From the NCBI RefSeq assembly GCF_000812965.1, contig NZ_JSYN01000015.1:1-64000 (forward strand): a stretch of 64,000 nucleotides of DNA, in the 5' to 3' direction. The notes below the pieces were generated by a model. It made no database searches. It saw only the letters and a program-made list of their open reading frames with translations, and was not told the DNA's origin. A program made the position numbers and the translations under genes. The stretch comes from Pedobacter kyungheensis (lineage in GTDB: Bacteria > Bacteroidota > Bacteroidia > Sphingobacteriales > Sphingobacteriaceae). Shown piece after piece: positions 33,523 to 42,935 of the stretch. Position 1 is the first letter of the stretch. Each line of letters begins with the position of its first letter.

Positions 33523-34479
33523 CTAAATCTCTCTACCCAGCGGAATGCCTTTCTCAAATTTTCGTTCTGTATCAGCTTCGGCTTTCTTTTCATCTGGAGT
33601 TGGTTCTTGTTTTACCAGATTTTTAAGTACGGGTTGTCCGGCATCAACCCATGCCGAGTACCAGAAAGAACCAATTTGGAGGATAGCGCTGCGCATTTGC
33701 TTTTCTACCATATTATTCATCCTATCGTGGTAACTTTTTGAATATTCGATGGAGTATTGTTTTAAAATGGTGTTATTCCTTTCTGAGAAACTGTATTTCT
33801 GATCGGATGGAAAAGATGCGCTGAGGGCAGCTTCGAAGGTTAAAACAGTATCAACCAGGCTATGGGTATGTTTTACGATCCGCCATGCTGCTTTTAACGG
33901 ATTTTCGATATAATTGGCTTTGCCTACCACAAAATTGTAGCGGGTAGAAAAAAGCTCGGGCAAGCGGCTTTCCCAAAAAGCATGGATACCCACCTGGTTG
34001 GTGAGTTGTCCGTTATGGTTGGCTGTAGTATGTAGCGGAACATGTGCATCGCCAATGTAGTGGCCTAAATCGGCCGAGTATTTTAAAATTTTAACTGAAT
34101 CGCGGGTTTTAAAAGCTTTAACCAGGCTGTAATAAGTGCGCTGAATTTGCCAGGGTAAAATGCCATTCGTGTTGAGTTTTTTCAGGCCATATTTGTCCAG
34201 CGCATCGTTCCATTTTTCGGGAATGCTATCGATGTTTTTTTCGTAGTTTTCTACATCAAGATAATGCCTGGGTGCCTCTAAGGTATCAGCGTACCTGCGC
34301 TTATCGGGATCTACAGCATGCTCGGTAATGTATTTTACATTTTTTTTGTAAAACCCGATCATCTCAGCCGGAAGTGTAAAAATAGCAAGGTTATTGATTC
34401 TTTGATGTGCAAAGAACCCCCAGGAGGTACAAAGAAGAGTAGGGATGATTAACGCAATTAAAATCGTTAATCTTTTCAT
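33523..34479 (-). CDS. Zinc-dependent phospholipase C / S1-P1 nuclease-like secreted protein
   Basis: 318 aa with a signal peptide (MKRLTILIALIIPTLLCTSWG). The mature protein would begin with Trp-Gly-x-x-x-His (WGFFAHQRINN), the N-terminal Trp/His metal-binding pattern of this superfamily, and has LGHYIGDAHVPLHTTANHNGQ (a His-x-x-x-Asp-x-His... cluster) and HAFWESRLPELF. Predicted trinuclear zinc phosphodiesterase on phospholipids or single-stranded nucleic acids; the substrate is uncertain. The C-terminus is charged. A signal peptide means it works outside the cytoplasm. Confidence 0.85.
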   Translation of the reverse strand: MKRLTILIALIIPTLLCTSWGFFAHQRINNLAIFTLPAEMIGFYKKNVKYITEHAVDPDKRRYADTLEAPRHYLDVENYEKNIDSIPEKWNDALDKYGLKKLNTNGILPWQIQRTYYSLVKAFKTRDSVKILKYSADLGHYIGDAHVPLHTTANHNGQLTNQVGIHAFWESRLPELFSTRYNFVVGKANYIENPLKAAWRIVKHTHSLVDTVLTFEAALSASFPSDQKYSFSERNNTILKQYSIEYSKSYHDRMNNMVEKQMRSAILQIGSFWYSAWVDAGQPVLKNLVKQEPTPDEKKAEADTERKFEKGIPLGREI

Positions 34480-34558
34480 TGTTAAAAATATTTTCTGTTA
34501 GGAATTCCTCCTGATTACTATGTAGTCAGGAAGAATTCTTATTCAAGTTATGAAAAAT

Positions 34559-34984
34559 TTAAGCATTTTCCATTTTTTCTTTATCTAATTTTTTCATTTG
34601 CATCACTACGGCCATTACTCTTTGTGCCCTTTCAGGATCGGCCATTAACTCGCCAATGTTAGATGGGATGATTTGCCATGAAAGGCCAAATTTGTCTTTT
34701 AACCAACCACACATGCTTTCCTGACCACCATCTTTGGTTAACGTATCCCAGTAATAATCTATTTCTTCCTGGCTATCGCAGTTAACCATGAACGAAACTG
34801 CTTCATCGAACTTAAATTGTGGTCCACCGTTCAGGCCCATAAATTTACTTCCATTAATTTCGAAAGTAACTACCATGGGCGTAACCTGGGTAATTTTCGA
34901 ATCTTTAAAAACACTACAGTAATAATTTGCTGCTGCTTCGGCCTGTCCGTCAAACCAAAGGCATGTTACAAGTCCTTTTGTCAT
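34559..34984 (-). CDS. VOC-family (PhnB-like) protein
   Basis: 141 aa, one glyoxalase/VOC domain of the PhnB-like subtype. Signature parts: LVTCLWFDGQAEAAANYYCSVFKDSKITQVTP at the N-terminus and VSFMVNCDSQEEIDYYWDTLTKDGGQESMCGWLKDKFGLSWQIIPSNIGELM towards the end. Related proteins bind metals and small molecules, and none of this subtype has a firm reaction. It is a single gene of its own strand next to the phospholipase C-like gene. Confidence 0.9.
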   Translation of the reverse strand: MTKGLVTCLWFDGQAEAAANYYCSVFKDSKITQVTPMVVTFEINGSKFMGLNGGPQFKFDEAVSFMVNCDSQEEIDYYWDTLTKDGGQESMCGWLKDKFGLSWQIIPSNIGELMADPERAQRVMAVVMQMKKLDKEKMENA

Positions 34985-35105
34985 TTTGTTTTGTTATTGG
35001 GTTTTTGTTAGTACTAAGTTCGGCAACATATCCATAGCACATAGGGCGTAAAAGAGACTTTTTAAGGGGGCAATCATACCAAAGCTTAAAGGCTAAAGCC
35101 CGGTT

Positions 35106-35558
35106 CTAAACTCCAAATTGCGATAAATGATGGTCTAAATGTTTGTAAAACATATTGTTCCACTCGGTTTTGTTGAGTACTCCAAAAGAATGCGATTCTT
35201 TTCCATCGAAATGGTTTTCGCCCAATTGTTGTGTTTTATGCAGATATTCGATTAGGCGGGCTTTCTCTTTTTCAAAATTCCTTTCATCTTTAATAATGAA
35301 TTGGGGAGCCGTTGGGTTGCTTTTTGGATAGGGCTTTTCGCTTACCACTTTACTTTTAACCATGTTTTTTAAGATAAATTTCATAAACATACCTGGCTTA
35401 GGATGGATATTATCGTAAACCATTTCGTAGGTTACATTACAGTGCGCCAGCATTTGCACTACGTTCATTTTGCCCCAAAGCTGTGGTGTATTGGGGGTAA
35501 GGTGATTAATTCTGTCAATGATTTCGGCGGTTACTTCGGGTTGAAAAATGTTTTTCAT
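35106..35558 (-). CDS. DUF1569 (DinB-like) protein
   Basis: 150 aa, all alpha. It starts MKNIFQPEVTAEIIDRINHLTPNTPQLWGKMNVVQMLAHCNVTYEMVYD, as expected of the DUF1569 family related to DinB four-helix proteins, in which a His near WGKMNVVQMLAHC is a candidate metal ligand. A second His lies in HHLSQFG at the end. The reaction is unknown. The start at 35558 is chosen; a longer frame would run back over the DUF695 stop codon. It is 7 nt from that gene and probably follows it in one transcript. Confidence 0.85.
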   Translation of the reverse strand: MKNIFQPEVTAEIIDRINHLTPNTPQLWGKMNVVQMLAHCNVTYEMVYDNIHPKPGMFMKFILKNMVKSKVVSEKPYPKSNPTAPQFIIKDERNFEKEKARLIEYLHKTQQLGENHFDGKESHSFGVLNKTEWNNMFYKHLDHHLSQFGV

Positions 35559-35565
35559 GGTTTGT

Positions 35566-36657
35566 TTATTTAGATATATATCTATTAAATGACTGCCAGT
35601 ATTTATCTCTATAAATATCATAAGATATCTGAAATCTGTCAGCGTATTTTTTCATAATTTCATGCACTACTTTAGCAGGTTTTCTAAATTCTTTACAGGC
35701 AAATAAAACTTCTCTTGTACCGTTGGCGGTTTCTCTGCCAATGTTTAAATATCCATCTTTATCTTTTAATAATACGAGTATTTCATCTTCCAGATCATTT
35801 AGTTGATTGTATACAGCATTATTAGGCAAACCATTATTATCGGCAGAAAATCTAATTTCGATATTTAAAATCCATGGATGTGATGCTTTATTTACCCATG
35901 CCAATAAATCGGTGTTTATAACAGCTATCAACGGATTACCATTTTCTAATTCGGCTTCAAGCATGTTATAATTATCATTCTCGATACTGTGTCTAATGCC
36001 ATCGTATTTCTCTATAAATTCCTTTTCACGCCATGTTAGAAAATGTTTTAGTTTTTCTATTGGAATAAGTTCTTTTTCAATTTCTTCTTTCCCAACTATT
36101 TTCAAACGATCAATAGTTGTTGCAGAGTTTAGTTCTCCCAGATAATTATCAAGGAAAATGTATACACCGTTGGTAATCGTTTTGGCATTTTGTTTATTGA
36201 AATCGGGGTGAACAATAGTCAGGTCTATTTCATCTGGTAAGTTTGGATGTTCAGTATAATAAAAGTTTAAATTTTCTTTATTAAACTGAAAGTTACCCAT
36301 GCTAATGTTTACATTTTCTAAAGCTAATGGTTGTTTTAGGGCGGTAATGATCCAGCCCTCTATGTTTGGGGCAGAAGCAACGAGCTCTTCTACGAAAGCG
36401 ATATTTTTAATATTCCCATCAGCCGTAAGAACGAGCTCAGCGGTAGTATTATTAACCATTCCTGTTAAAAAGAAAAAACCATCTTTTAATTCAGCTAATT
36501 TTGGCGAAAGCTTATCGAAGAAGTCTTTTTCAAAATTTCCATTTGTTTTAACAACTTTGAAAAAATCCTTTTCATTTTTTCTGAACCATATCCAGAAATC
36601 TTCATTTGATTTAATTGGTTCTTCTTTTGAACAAAATATTTTTTTTAATAAACTCAT
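35566..36657 (-). CDS. DUF695-containing protein
   Basis: 363 aa with no signal peptide. The C-terminal third (about residues 210-363) fits DUF695: it contains GNPLIAVINTDLLAWVN, a DEILVLLKDKDGYLNIGRETANGTREVLFACKEFRKPAKVVHEIM block, and ends in WQSFNRYISK. The first 200 residues are mixed alpha/beta with no family I know (KLSPKLAELKDGFFFLTG, LTIVHPDFNKQNAKTI). It lies between the DUF3999 and DUF1569 genes, with 7-10-nt gaps, and may share a transcript. Confidence 0.75.
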   Translation of the reverse strand: MSLLKKIFCSKEEPIKSNEDFWIWFRKNEKDFFKVVKTNGNFEKDFFDKLSPKLAELKDGFFFLTGMVNNTTAELVLTADGNIKNIAFVEELVASAPNIEGWIITALKQPLALENVNISMGNFQFNKENLNFYYTEHPNLPDEIDLTIVHPDFNKQNAKTITNGVYIFLDNYLGELNSATTIDRLKIVGKEEIEKELIPIEKLKHFLTWREKEFIEKYDGIRHSIENDNYNMLEAELENGNPLIAVINTDLLAWVNKASHPWILNIEIRFSADNNGLPNNAVYNQLNDLEDEILVLLKDKDGYLNIGRETANGTREVLFACKEFRKPAKVVHEIMKKYADRFQISYDIYRDKYWQSFNRYISK

Positions 36658-36666
36658 TTTTTATAT

Positions 36667-37902
36667 TTAATTCCGCAACATTTTAAACGAAAACCAGCCC
36701 AGTAATACAATAATTACAGCCATTAAAACCCATAGCCAGGCTTTGTTTTCGAACAGAGGTTTGGTTATTTTGACTGTGTAGGCCGGATTTTGCTGCTCTT
36801 CGCCGATGGTAAGTGAACTTAAACCAGCAGGTATTTTATTTTCGAATTTATCGATTTCATAACTCGGGGCTGTCGCTTTTTCGTTGCCATAATATAAAGC
36901 ATAAGGTAGCTTTGGATCATCAAAACGGGCAATTAACTCGTATACATTGCCTTTCAGTGCTAAACCACTTAAACGTAATGGCTTATTATCATTGTTTTGA
37001 ATGGTAATCTTCAGTTTTGAAGTGATTGTATTAGGGAAGGTAAATACCGGTTTTTCTAAAGAACTGATGGTGCCGGTGTAAAGCTCCATGTAATTGTACC
37101 GGATGCCCTGATCGGTTTTAAAGCTATCGGTTACGTATTCGATTTTAAACGGGCGATAAAAATCAAAGTCGCTTTGGGCATTTAAACTTAATTGCGATAC
37201 CGGTACCGGATCGGTTAAATTAATATCGATAACCGTTTCTTTGTGTTCAGCATCATTTTTAATGTTGTACGATTGATATTTGATGTTTTGAAAAACACCC
37301 TTTACGGTATCTGCCTTTAAAATTTTCGTGGCTAAAAGTTCTGGCTGGGTATTACTTTTTACCGCAAGCCGAAAATAGCTGTACTTAGCATCCGGAAAAT
37401 TGAGTCTGGTAAAATGGTAGTCTGTGTACTGATTTTTGATTGATAAAATCCGGTAATCTTTTACGATGGTAAACCAGCTTTGGTTATCGTTGCTGCCTTC
37501 GAGGTTAACCTTCCAGTCGAAATTTTCTTGTTTGAAATTCAGGTTAATCTGGTTGATTACAGTTGCTGCCGAGGGCTGAAAGGTATAATAGTAAACCTGA
37601 TTTGCGTTGCTTTGGTTCAGTTGTTTAAAAGCAATTTCTTGCGTGCTAACCTGATCGCCACGTTGCTTTAACAGGTACGGCACTTCAACGGTATCTTTGC
37701 CGTTTACACCAAAAATACGCAGGTCTTCAAAGCCCGGTTTTAACTTTTGGTACATCGGATTAGGCAATACCAGGCTGTGCCAGTTGGTCTGTACTCCAGT
37801 AATCTCTCTTTTTAAGGTATAAGGAGCAGTTTGCGCATTTGCAGCTATTGTGCAAGACAAAAGCCAGAAAAGCATTTTATTTTTTAGTTTCAACATCATC
37901 AA
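36667..37902 (-). CDS. DUF3999 membrane-anchored periplasmic protein
   Basis: 411 aa. Signal peptide at the N-terminus (MLFWLLSCTIAANAQ within it), a long all-beta periplasmic region with a jelly-roll-like part (NLNFKQENFDWKVNLEGSNDNQSWFTIV), and a single C-terminal membrane helix (about 386-406, LWVLMAVIIVLLGWFSF). The family is usually encoded next to DUF2339, as here: the gene start overlaps the DUF2339 stop by 26 nt when the first ATG is used, or by fewer with the ATGs at 37896 or 37875. The pair probably forms one complex. Function unknown. Confidence 0.82.
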   Translation of the reverse strand: MMMLKLKNKMLFWLLSCTIAANAQTAPYTLKREITGVQTNWHSLVLPNPMYQKLKPGFEDLRIFGVNGKDTVEVPYLLKQRGDQVSTQEIAFKQLNQSNANQVYYYTFQPSAATVINQINLNFKQENFDWKVNLEGSNDNQSWFTIVKDYRILSIKNQYTDYHFTRLNFPDAKYSYFRLAVKSNTQPELLATKILKADTVKGVFQNIKYQSYNIKNDAEHKETVIDINLTDPVPVSQLSLNAQSDFDFYRPFKIEYVTDSFKTDQGIRYNYMELYTGTISSLEKPVFTFPNTITSKLKITIQNNDNKPLRLSGLALKGNVYELIARFDDPKLPYALYYGNEKATAPSYEIDKFENKIPAGLSSLTIGEEQQNPAYTVKITKPLFENKAWLWVLMAVIIVLLGWFSFKMLRN

Positions 37903-40246
37903 TAATTAAATGTTTGTACTTGTTGTAAAGGAAAGAAATGATGAGCAGCAACACGCCGAGCGATACAAAAACAATGGTTTTCGAAATGGTACTGAGGTAG
38001 GCAATATCGTAGACAAAAAGTTTGATGAGTGTAATGCCAAACAGCACCATTGCTCCAATACGCAGGTGTTTTTTGTTTTTGGCCAGGCCCAACCCAATCA
38101 AGAAAAGGGAGTAGGTACCCCAAAGGATGCTCAACCCCAACTTATAACTGCCATCCAAACGGGCAAGTTCTAAAATATTAATCAGCTCGCTGCTAATTAC
38201 CCACAAAGCGGAAATGTAAAGCAGGTAATCGAAAAGGGTTTTAAAGTTACTTTTAAACAGCTCGGAATTGATTAATTTGTAAAACATTACAATTAATAAG
38301 CTAAAGCAGGCAATAGCAACATAGCGGATTCCGATATTGAAAGCGCCAACTTTAAAGTAGTTATGGTCTGGAAATAAATATTCATCTCTAAGCTCGCTTA
38401 AATTATAAAGGCCATTGGTTAAAAATAAAGCAATAACCAACAGGTTAATGGCCAGGCAAGCAATGGCCAATTCGCTGCTTTTTAGTTTTTTCAAGTTGAA
38501 ATAAGACAAAGCTGCAGCAAAACATAAGGTATAGATATAAAGCCAGGCTATTTTTAATTTTTCGTAATTGTAGTTGTAGGAATAGTTGGCATAATCGGCA
38601 TTTGTTTTAGGGTGCGTATTAATTTTAGTGCTTTCGAAGAGGTTATTGAAGTGCTTCGAAATTTCCATGGCGAAGGTAATGTATACCACAAATAACAAAA
38701 TGGAAGGAATGCTATAACTCAATATCTGACGCATCCAAATCCACTCTGCTGGTTTTTCAGTTTCTTTTTTGCTAATGCTAAACATCCAGGCAAAGCCAGC
38801 TATGAAGATGATGGCAGTTAAGAAACCTACATTGAATATTGGTTTAACGATCAAATCGCTACCATAGTAACCTGAATAACTCATCCAGTCTTCTAAAAGG
38901 CTAAAAAAGGCCAGGAAAATGAGCGGAAACGAAAGCTTTTCGTAAATAGCAATCTGTTTAACCCTGCCCAGGTAAAAGAGTACAGCTGCCTCAACTGTCC
39001 AGAATATGGTTACCCAACCACCATCTAGTTGTACGGGTACGGCCATGGTAATAAAGGTAATCACCAGGGCCAGAATGAGGTAAAACAGGTTTTTATCTGC
39101 CAGTTTTCTTTTATAAATAATCAGGCTTACTATAAAGTGAATCACCCCGTTTACCAGTGTAAACAAGCCTAAAAATGCGGTGCTGTTTTTATTGTCGCCT
39201 ATAATTAAATAGCCAAGACCATAAAAAATGAAAGCGTTTAACAGTATAATCACCACATCGCTTAAGCCAAATACTTCGCGTTTAAGCACCTTATAAGCCA
39301 GATTGGTGATGTAAAAAGTGATGAAAAATATGGAAGCGAATAGCAAGGCTAAGCCAAAATACTGGTTATTGCTACTTAAATCTAAACGCCAGGCCGAAAA
39401 AATAAGCCAGCTTAGTCCGAAAGAAGCATAAAATAAAGGTTTCCAGTATTTTTTAAAGCTCAATATCAGAATGCCAATATTGATGATGGCCATGTAGCTA
39501 AATAAAACGCCCACTTTGCCTGAGCCATCGCTTAATAAAAAGGGCACGGCATAAGCACCTACCAGGCCAATGTGCGCAATAACCTGTTTATTGTATTGAA
39601 TAGCGGCAACCACCGTAAAAGAAGTGAAAATCACCATCAACCCAAAGGCCATGGCCTGAGGAATCAGGGCATAAAAATCGTAAGCGGCATAGGTGATAAA
39701 ATACATGATGGCAATGGCTCCACTAACCAAAACTGCCGAAAAGTTTTCGTACTTAGCCTTTAATTTGATGGCAAAGCCCATTAAACCAGCTCCTACAGCG
39801 TAACCCAATACAATCCGCGTTAAAGGACTAATCATATCGTGATCGATAGCATATTTGGCGCCAATGGCTACACCAATAATGAGAATCAGGATACCGATTT
39901 TACTGATCAGGTTTTCGCCAATAAATTTCTCGAAATCCGATTTAACCATATTCTCACGCTTAAAGCGGTCGGCAAAATTAGGTTGTACAGGACTTTGAGG
40001 TCTGGGAAAAGGTGAAGGAACCGGCTGCGGAGTAGCGGTATGCGCTGTCACAGGATTTGGAGGTGTATTTCTGGCTGGCGGTACAAAAGCAGGTGCTGCA
40101 ACTACCGGAGCATTTGTAGAGCCTGGCGATTGTAAAGCTTTAACTTCCTGTCTTAAAGCCTGAATTTCGGCTTCGAAGCTTTGTTGCCTCAGCAATAAAT
40201 TCTCGAGCTTAACTAAAAGCAGGTTTAATTTTTCCGAATTATCCAT
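37877..40246 (-). CDS. DUF2339 large multi-pass membrane protein
   Basis: 789 aa. The N-terminus is a short coiled coil (KLNLLLVKLENLLLRQQSFEAEIQALRQEVKALQ), then a Pro-rich linker (residues about 45-100), then more than twenty predicted membrane helices. The start of the membrane part, FEKFIGENLISKIGILILIIGVAIGAKYAIDHDMISPLTRIVLGYAVG, is the DUF2339 signature. Related proteins are poorly understood. Upstream on the same strand is nothing close; downstream it is translationally coupled to DUF3999. Confidence 0.88.
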   Translation of the reverse strand: MDNSEKLNLLLVKLENLLLRQQSFEAEIQALRQEVKALQSPGSTNAPVVAAPAFVPPARNTPPNPVTAHTATPQPVPSPFPRPQSPVQPNFADRFKRENMVKSDFEKFIGENLISKIGILILIIGVAIGAKYAIDHDMISPLTRIVLGYAVGAGLMGFAIKLKAKYENFSAVLVSGAIAIMYFITYAAYDFYALIPQAMAFGLMVIFTSFTVVAAIQYNKQVIAHIGLVGAYAVPFLLSDGSGKVGVLFSYMAIINIGILILSFKKYWKPLFYASFGLSWLIFSAWRLDLSSNNQYFGLALLFASIFFITFYITNLAYKVLKREVFGLSDVVIILLNAFIFYGLGYLIIGDNKNSTAFLGLFTLVNGVIHFIVSLIIYKRKLADKNLFYLILALVITFITMAVPVQLDGGWVTIFWTVEAAVLFYLGRVKQIAIYEKLSFPLIFLAFFSLLEDWMSYSGYYGSDLIVKPIFNVGFLTAIIFIAGFAWMFSISKKETEKPAEWIWMRQILSYSIPSILLFVVYITFAMEISKHFNNLFESTKINTHPKTNADYANYSYNYNYEKLKIAWLYIYTLCFAAALSYFNLKKLKSSELAIACLAINLLVIALFLTNGLYNLSELRDEYLFPDHNYFKVGAFNIGIRYVAIACFSLLIVMFYKLINSELFKSNFKTLFDYLLYISALWVISSELINILELARLDGSYKLGLSILWGTYSLFLIGLGLAKNKKHLRIGAMVLFGITLIKLFVYDIAYLSTISKTIVFVSLGVLLLIISFLYNKYKHLIIDDVETKK

Positions 40247-40319
40247 CCGATATCTGGTTTGCGTAACTTATTTGATTAAATATAGGAAATGAATTTTGAT
40301 CAGGTTAAGAAATTATTGA

Positions 40320-40883
40320 TCAGGCAGGTAACAGTTCTGTATAAAATGCGACAAATTCGCGGACAAGCGAATAACCGTCGCGCCATTCGAGATAGTTAGG
40401 ACTGGCACCAAACACCTTATCGAAGCCATTTTTCCTAAACAGCATCTTGCTGCGGGTAATGTGGTAATACTGCGAAACCACTATAATGCTCTCAATGTGG
40501 TAATCGCTTTTGAGCTTAGCTGTGTTTTGCACGGTTTTTAAGGTATTATCTCCCCGGTTATCGGTAATAATTGCATGGGCCGGAACGCCTTTTTTAATCA
40601 GAAAATCGCGCATTTTATCGCCTTCGTTAAAGCCTTCTTTGCCGCGTCCGCCACTTACCAATAACATTTTAACACGACCATCCTGATACAGGCTGAGGGC
40701 ACGCTCCAGTCTTTTTTGCAACCTGTCTGATAAGGTTCCGTCTTCGTTTACCTTATTGCCCAGCACAATGCCTAAATCAGCATTTCTTGGAGTATTATTC
40801 ATCCCATCGATAATGGTAACGCAGGTGTGGATGCTAAACCAAAGTACTAAAAGGATCAGGAACGCTTTGATAAGCAGCCTCAT
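40320..40883 (-). CDS. SanA/YdcF-like (DUF218) membrane protein
   Basis: 187 aa when started at the ATG of 40883. One N-terminal membrane helix (MRLLIKAFLILLVLWFSIHTC) anchors a DUF218 domain with ADLGIVLGNKVNEDGTLSDRLQKRLERALSLY, LLVSGGRGKEGFNEGDKMRDFLIKKGVP and VVSQYYHITRSKMLFRKNGF, the three conserved blocks of the SanA/YdcF family. E. coli SanA affects envelope permeability. Its ATG is two nucleotides past the stop of the upstream alpha/beta hydrolase, so they are coupled; a longer frame from 40928 overlaps that gene. Confidence 0.85.
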   Translation of the reverse strand: MRLLIKAFLILLVLWFSIHTCVTIIDGMNNTPRNADLGIVLGNKVNEDGTLSDRLQKRLERALSLYQDGRVKMLLVSGGRGKEGFNEGDKMRDFLIKKGVPAHAIITDNRGDNTLKTVQNTAKLKSDYHIESIIVVSQYYHITRSKMLFRKNGFDKVFGASPNYLEWRDGYSLVREFVAFYTELLPA

Positions 40884-40885
40884 TT

Positions 40886-41866
40886 TCAGTTTAGGGCTTT
40901 TAAAAACTGGTTGATGTCTTGTGTCCATTGGGGTTGATATTGCATTAGGTAGTTGTCGTGGCCAGCCAAAGGATAAGTGCGAAGTATTTTCTTTCCTTTG
41001 AGGTTGTTAAAAATTTCATCGATTTCGGCACGTGAAACCCTGCTGTCTTTTTCGCCGTATAATAACAAAACAGGGCATTTTATGCTTTTTGCATCATCAA
41101 CCGGGCGGAGGTTAAAACCATTAAACTGATGTTGAAAACCTCCCCAGAACACCAAAATATTGGCCAGTGGGAAACTGGGGAGATGTAAAATTTTAAACCG
41201 GGCCTCAGTAGTTTTCAACAGGCTACTGTATGGACATTCAATAATCAGTGCATCGGGATTGAGCTTAAAATCGTTAAGCGCTTTCATTGTCGCTACAGCG
41301 CCCATAGAAGTGCCAAACATAATGATTGGTTTCTTTTCCTTTTGTTTAATATACTGATAAACGGTTTTAACTTCTTCTGCCTCGGTAAAACCAATTGTGG
41401 TTTCATTACCTTCTGAGCCGCCAGAGCCCATAAAATCGACCAGCAGGGTACTGTAGCCTAACTGGTAAAAAATATTGGCCTTGTTTATCAATCCAGATTT
41501 GGACGCACTATAGCCGTGAAACATTATTACCGTGCCTTTTGCCTGGGGATGTTTAATGAACCAGCATTCTAATTTTTTATTGCTTTGTAATGTAATGGTG
41601 GTATAGGGTAAATCGGGTTTCTTTCTGTTTACCGGACGTGGATTGGATACACCTGTAAAAAGCGTCTTTATTTTCTCAGCCATCGAAAGTTGCTCTGGTT
41701 TAGCTGTTTTAATTACTTTTTGCGCAGAGTAATGCGTGAGTTGGTAGGCCTGATTATAAGCTATTACGTTTACGAGTATAAATAAGGTTAGCAGCACCCA
41801 AAACGAGACTTTGATTAGCTTAGGCAGTGGCTTTTTAGCCCGACGTTTTTTTGATTTAATGTACAT
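40886..41866 (-). CDS. Membrane-anchored alpha/beta hydrolase
   Basis: 326 aa. One N-terminal helix (about 19-40, KVSFWVLLTLFILVNVIAY) places the catalytic domain outside the cytoplasm. Serine hydrolase motifs are visible: GYSAS after the first strand, the nucleophile elbow in MFGTSMGAVATM, an acidic LLYGEKDSRVSR segment and a final His in LAGHDNYL. Substrate unknown; the family includes peptidase- and esterase-like members. It is encoded just upstream of the SanA-like gene (2-nt spacing). Confidence 0.85.
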   Translation of the reverse strand: MYIKSKKRRAKKPLPKLIKVSFWVLLTLFILVNVIAYNQAYQLTHYSAQKVIKTAKPEQLSMAEKIKTLFTGVSNPRPVNRKKPDLPYTTITLQSNKKLECWFIKHPQAKGTVIMFHGYSASKSGLINKANIFYQLGYSTLLVDFMGSGGSEGNETTIGFTEAEEVKTVYQYIKQKEKKPIIMFGTSMGAVATMKALNDFKLNPDALIIECPYSSLLKTTEARFKILHLPSFPLANILVFWGGFQHQFNGFNLRPVDDAKSIKCPVLLLYGEKDSRVSRAEIDEIFNNLKGKKILRTYPLAGHDNYLMQYQPQWTQDINQFLKALN

Positions 41867-41875
41867 GCGGTAGAA

Positions 41876-42796
41876 TTAAATTTTAATCAACGTTTTAAAT
41901 ACGCCATCAATTACTTTGGCCATCCGGTTTATATCAAGGGTTTCCATGGTATCGGTAACCTGATGGTAGTTTTTATTCCGGTAAAAAGAGGTATCGGTAA
42001 TCATTAAGGCGCTGTACCCAAATTTCCAATAGTTGAGGTGATCTGAAAAATCGATGCCTGGCAAGGAAGTGGGACCGCTAAAGGTTTTGGTAAGAATGGT
42101 ATTTGCTTTTTTAAAACCCGAAGTAAAGCTGTTGGCAAACTTGCCTGCGCCAAACTTCTTAACCATGGTAATGTAATCGCCTTTATTACCATAAAACCAT
42201 GATAAAATGCCTACTGGGTAGGATTGCGATTTCTTTTCCGTTTTAAAGTAGCCAATCATTTCTAAAGAAACCATGCCGTAAACATCAATTTTATTAAGTT
42301 TGAGCCATTTGGCATGCACATAGCTTCCCATGTATTCGGTACGGAAATAGGGTGGCTCTTCTAAAGTATAGGCCACTAAATCTATGCGGTAGTTTAACTT
42401 TTGATCTTTTAGCAGCCTGGCCAGCTCTAACAATCCCGTTACTCCACTTGCATTATCGTCAGCGCCTTCTTGTTCGCCGCAACTATCGTAATGTGCCCCT
42501 ACAATTATCCGCTTTGTGTGTGAGGTACCAAAAGAACAGATTACATTTTTATAAATTTTCTGATCGACAGTATATTCCTGTATGTACACGCTATCAGCAT
42601 ATTGCTTAAATATCGAACGGATATAATCGGCTGTTTGGTTCAGCTGATCTACATTTTGATGGGTACGATATTTAGGTGTTTTGGTTAAGGCTTTTAAATG
42701 CGCTTTTATAATGGCTGTATCGGGTTTCCCTGCAGCATTACACCAGCTTGCCAATAAGAAACAGAAACTGAAAACCAGGGTTTTTGAGCGCGTCAT
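41876..42796 (-). CDS. Secreted M28-family metallopeptidase
   Basis: 306 aa. The signal peptide is MTRSKTLVFSFCFLLASWCNAA; the start at 42796 is picked because the longer frame to 42826 would place eleven hydrophilic residues before it. The M28 dizinc site is recognisable: VGAHYDSCGEQEGADDNASGVTGLLELARLL (His, Asp), LEEPPYF (Glu), SLEMIGYF and SDHLNYWKFG (last His). Predicted exported aminopeptidase. It ends 10 nt before the alpha/beta hydrolase start. Confidence 0.9.
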   Translation of the reverse strand: MTRSKTLVFSFCFLLASWCNAAGKPDTAIIKAHLKALTKTPKYRTHQNVDQLNQTADYIRSIFKQYADSVYIQEYTVDQKIYKNVICSFGTSHTKRIIVGAHYDSCGEQEGADDNASGVTGLLELARLLKDQKLNYRIDLVAYTLEEPPYFRTEYMGSYVHAKWLKLNKIDVYGMVSLEMIGYFKTEKKSQSYPVGILSWFYGNKGDYITMVKKFGAGKFANSFTSGFKKANTILTKTFSGPTSLPGIDFSDHLNYWKFGYSALMITDTSFYRNKNYHQVTDTMETLDINRMAKVIDGVFKTLIKI

Positions 42797-42935
42797 TTGT
42801 TGAGTTATCGGATACGAATATAACAAATTCGGAAATTACCAGCAGGTATAATCACGCCTTTTATATAATGATATGACTTTAGCGAAACCTAATCGATATA
42901 GATTTTTAATATTTTTACGGCAAAAAACAGTTGCC

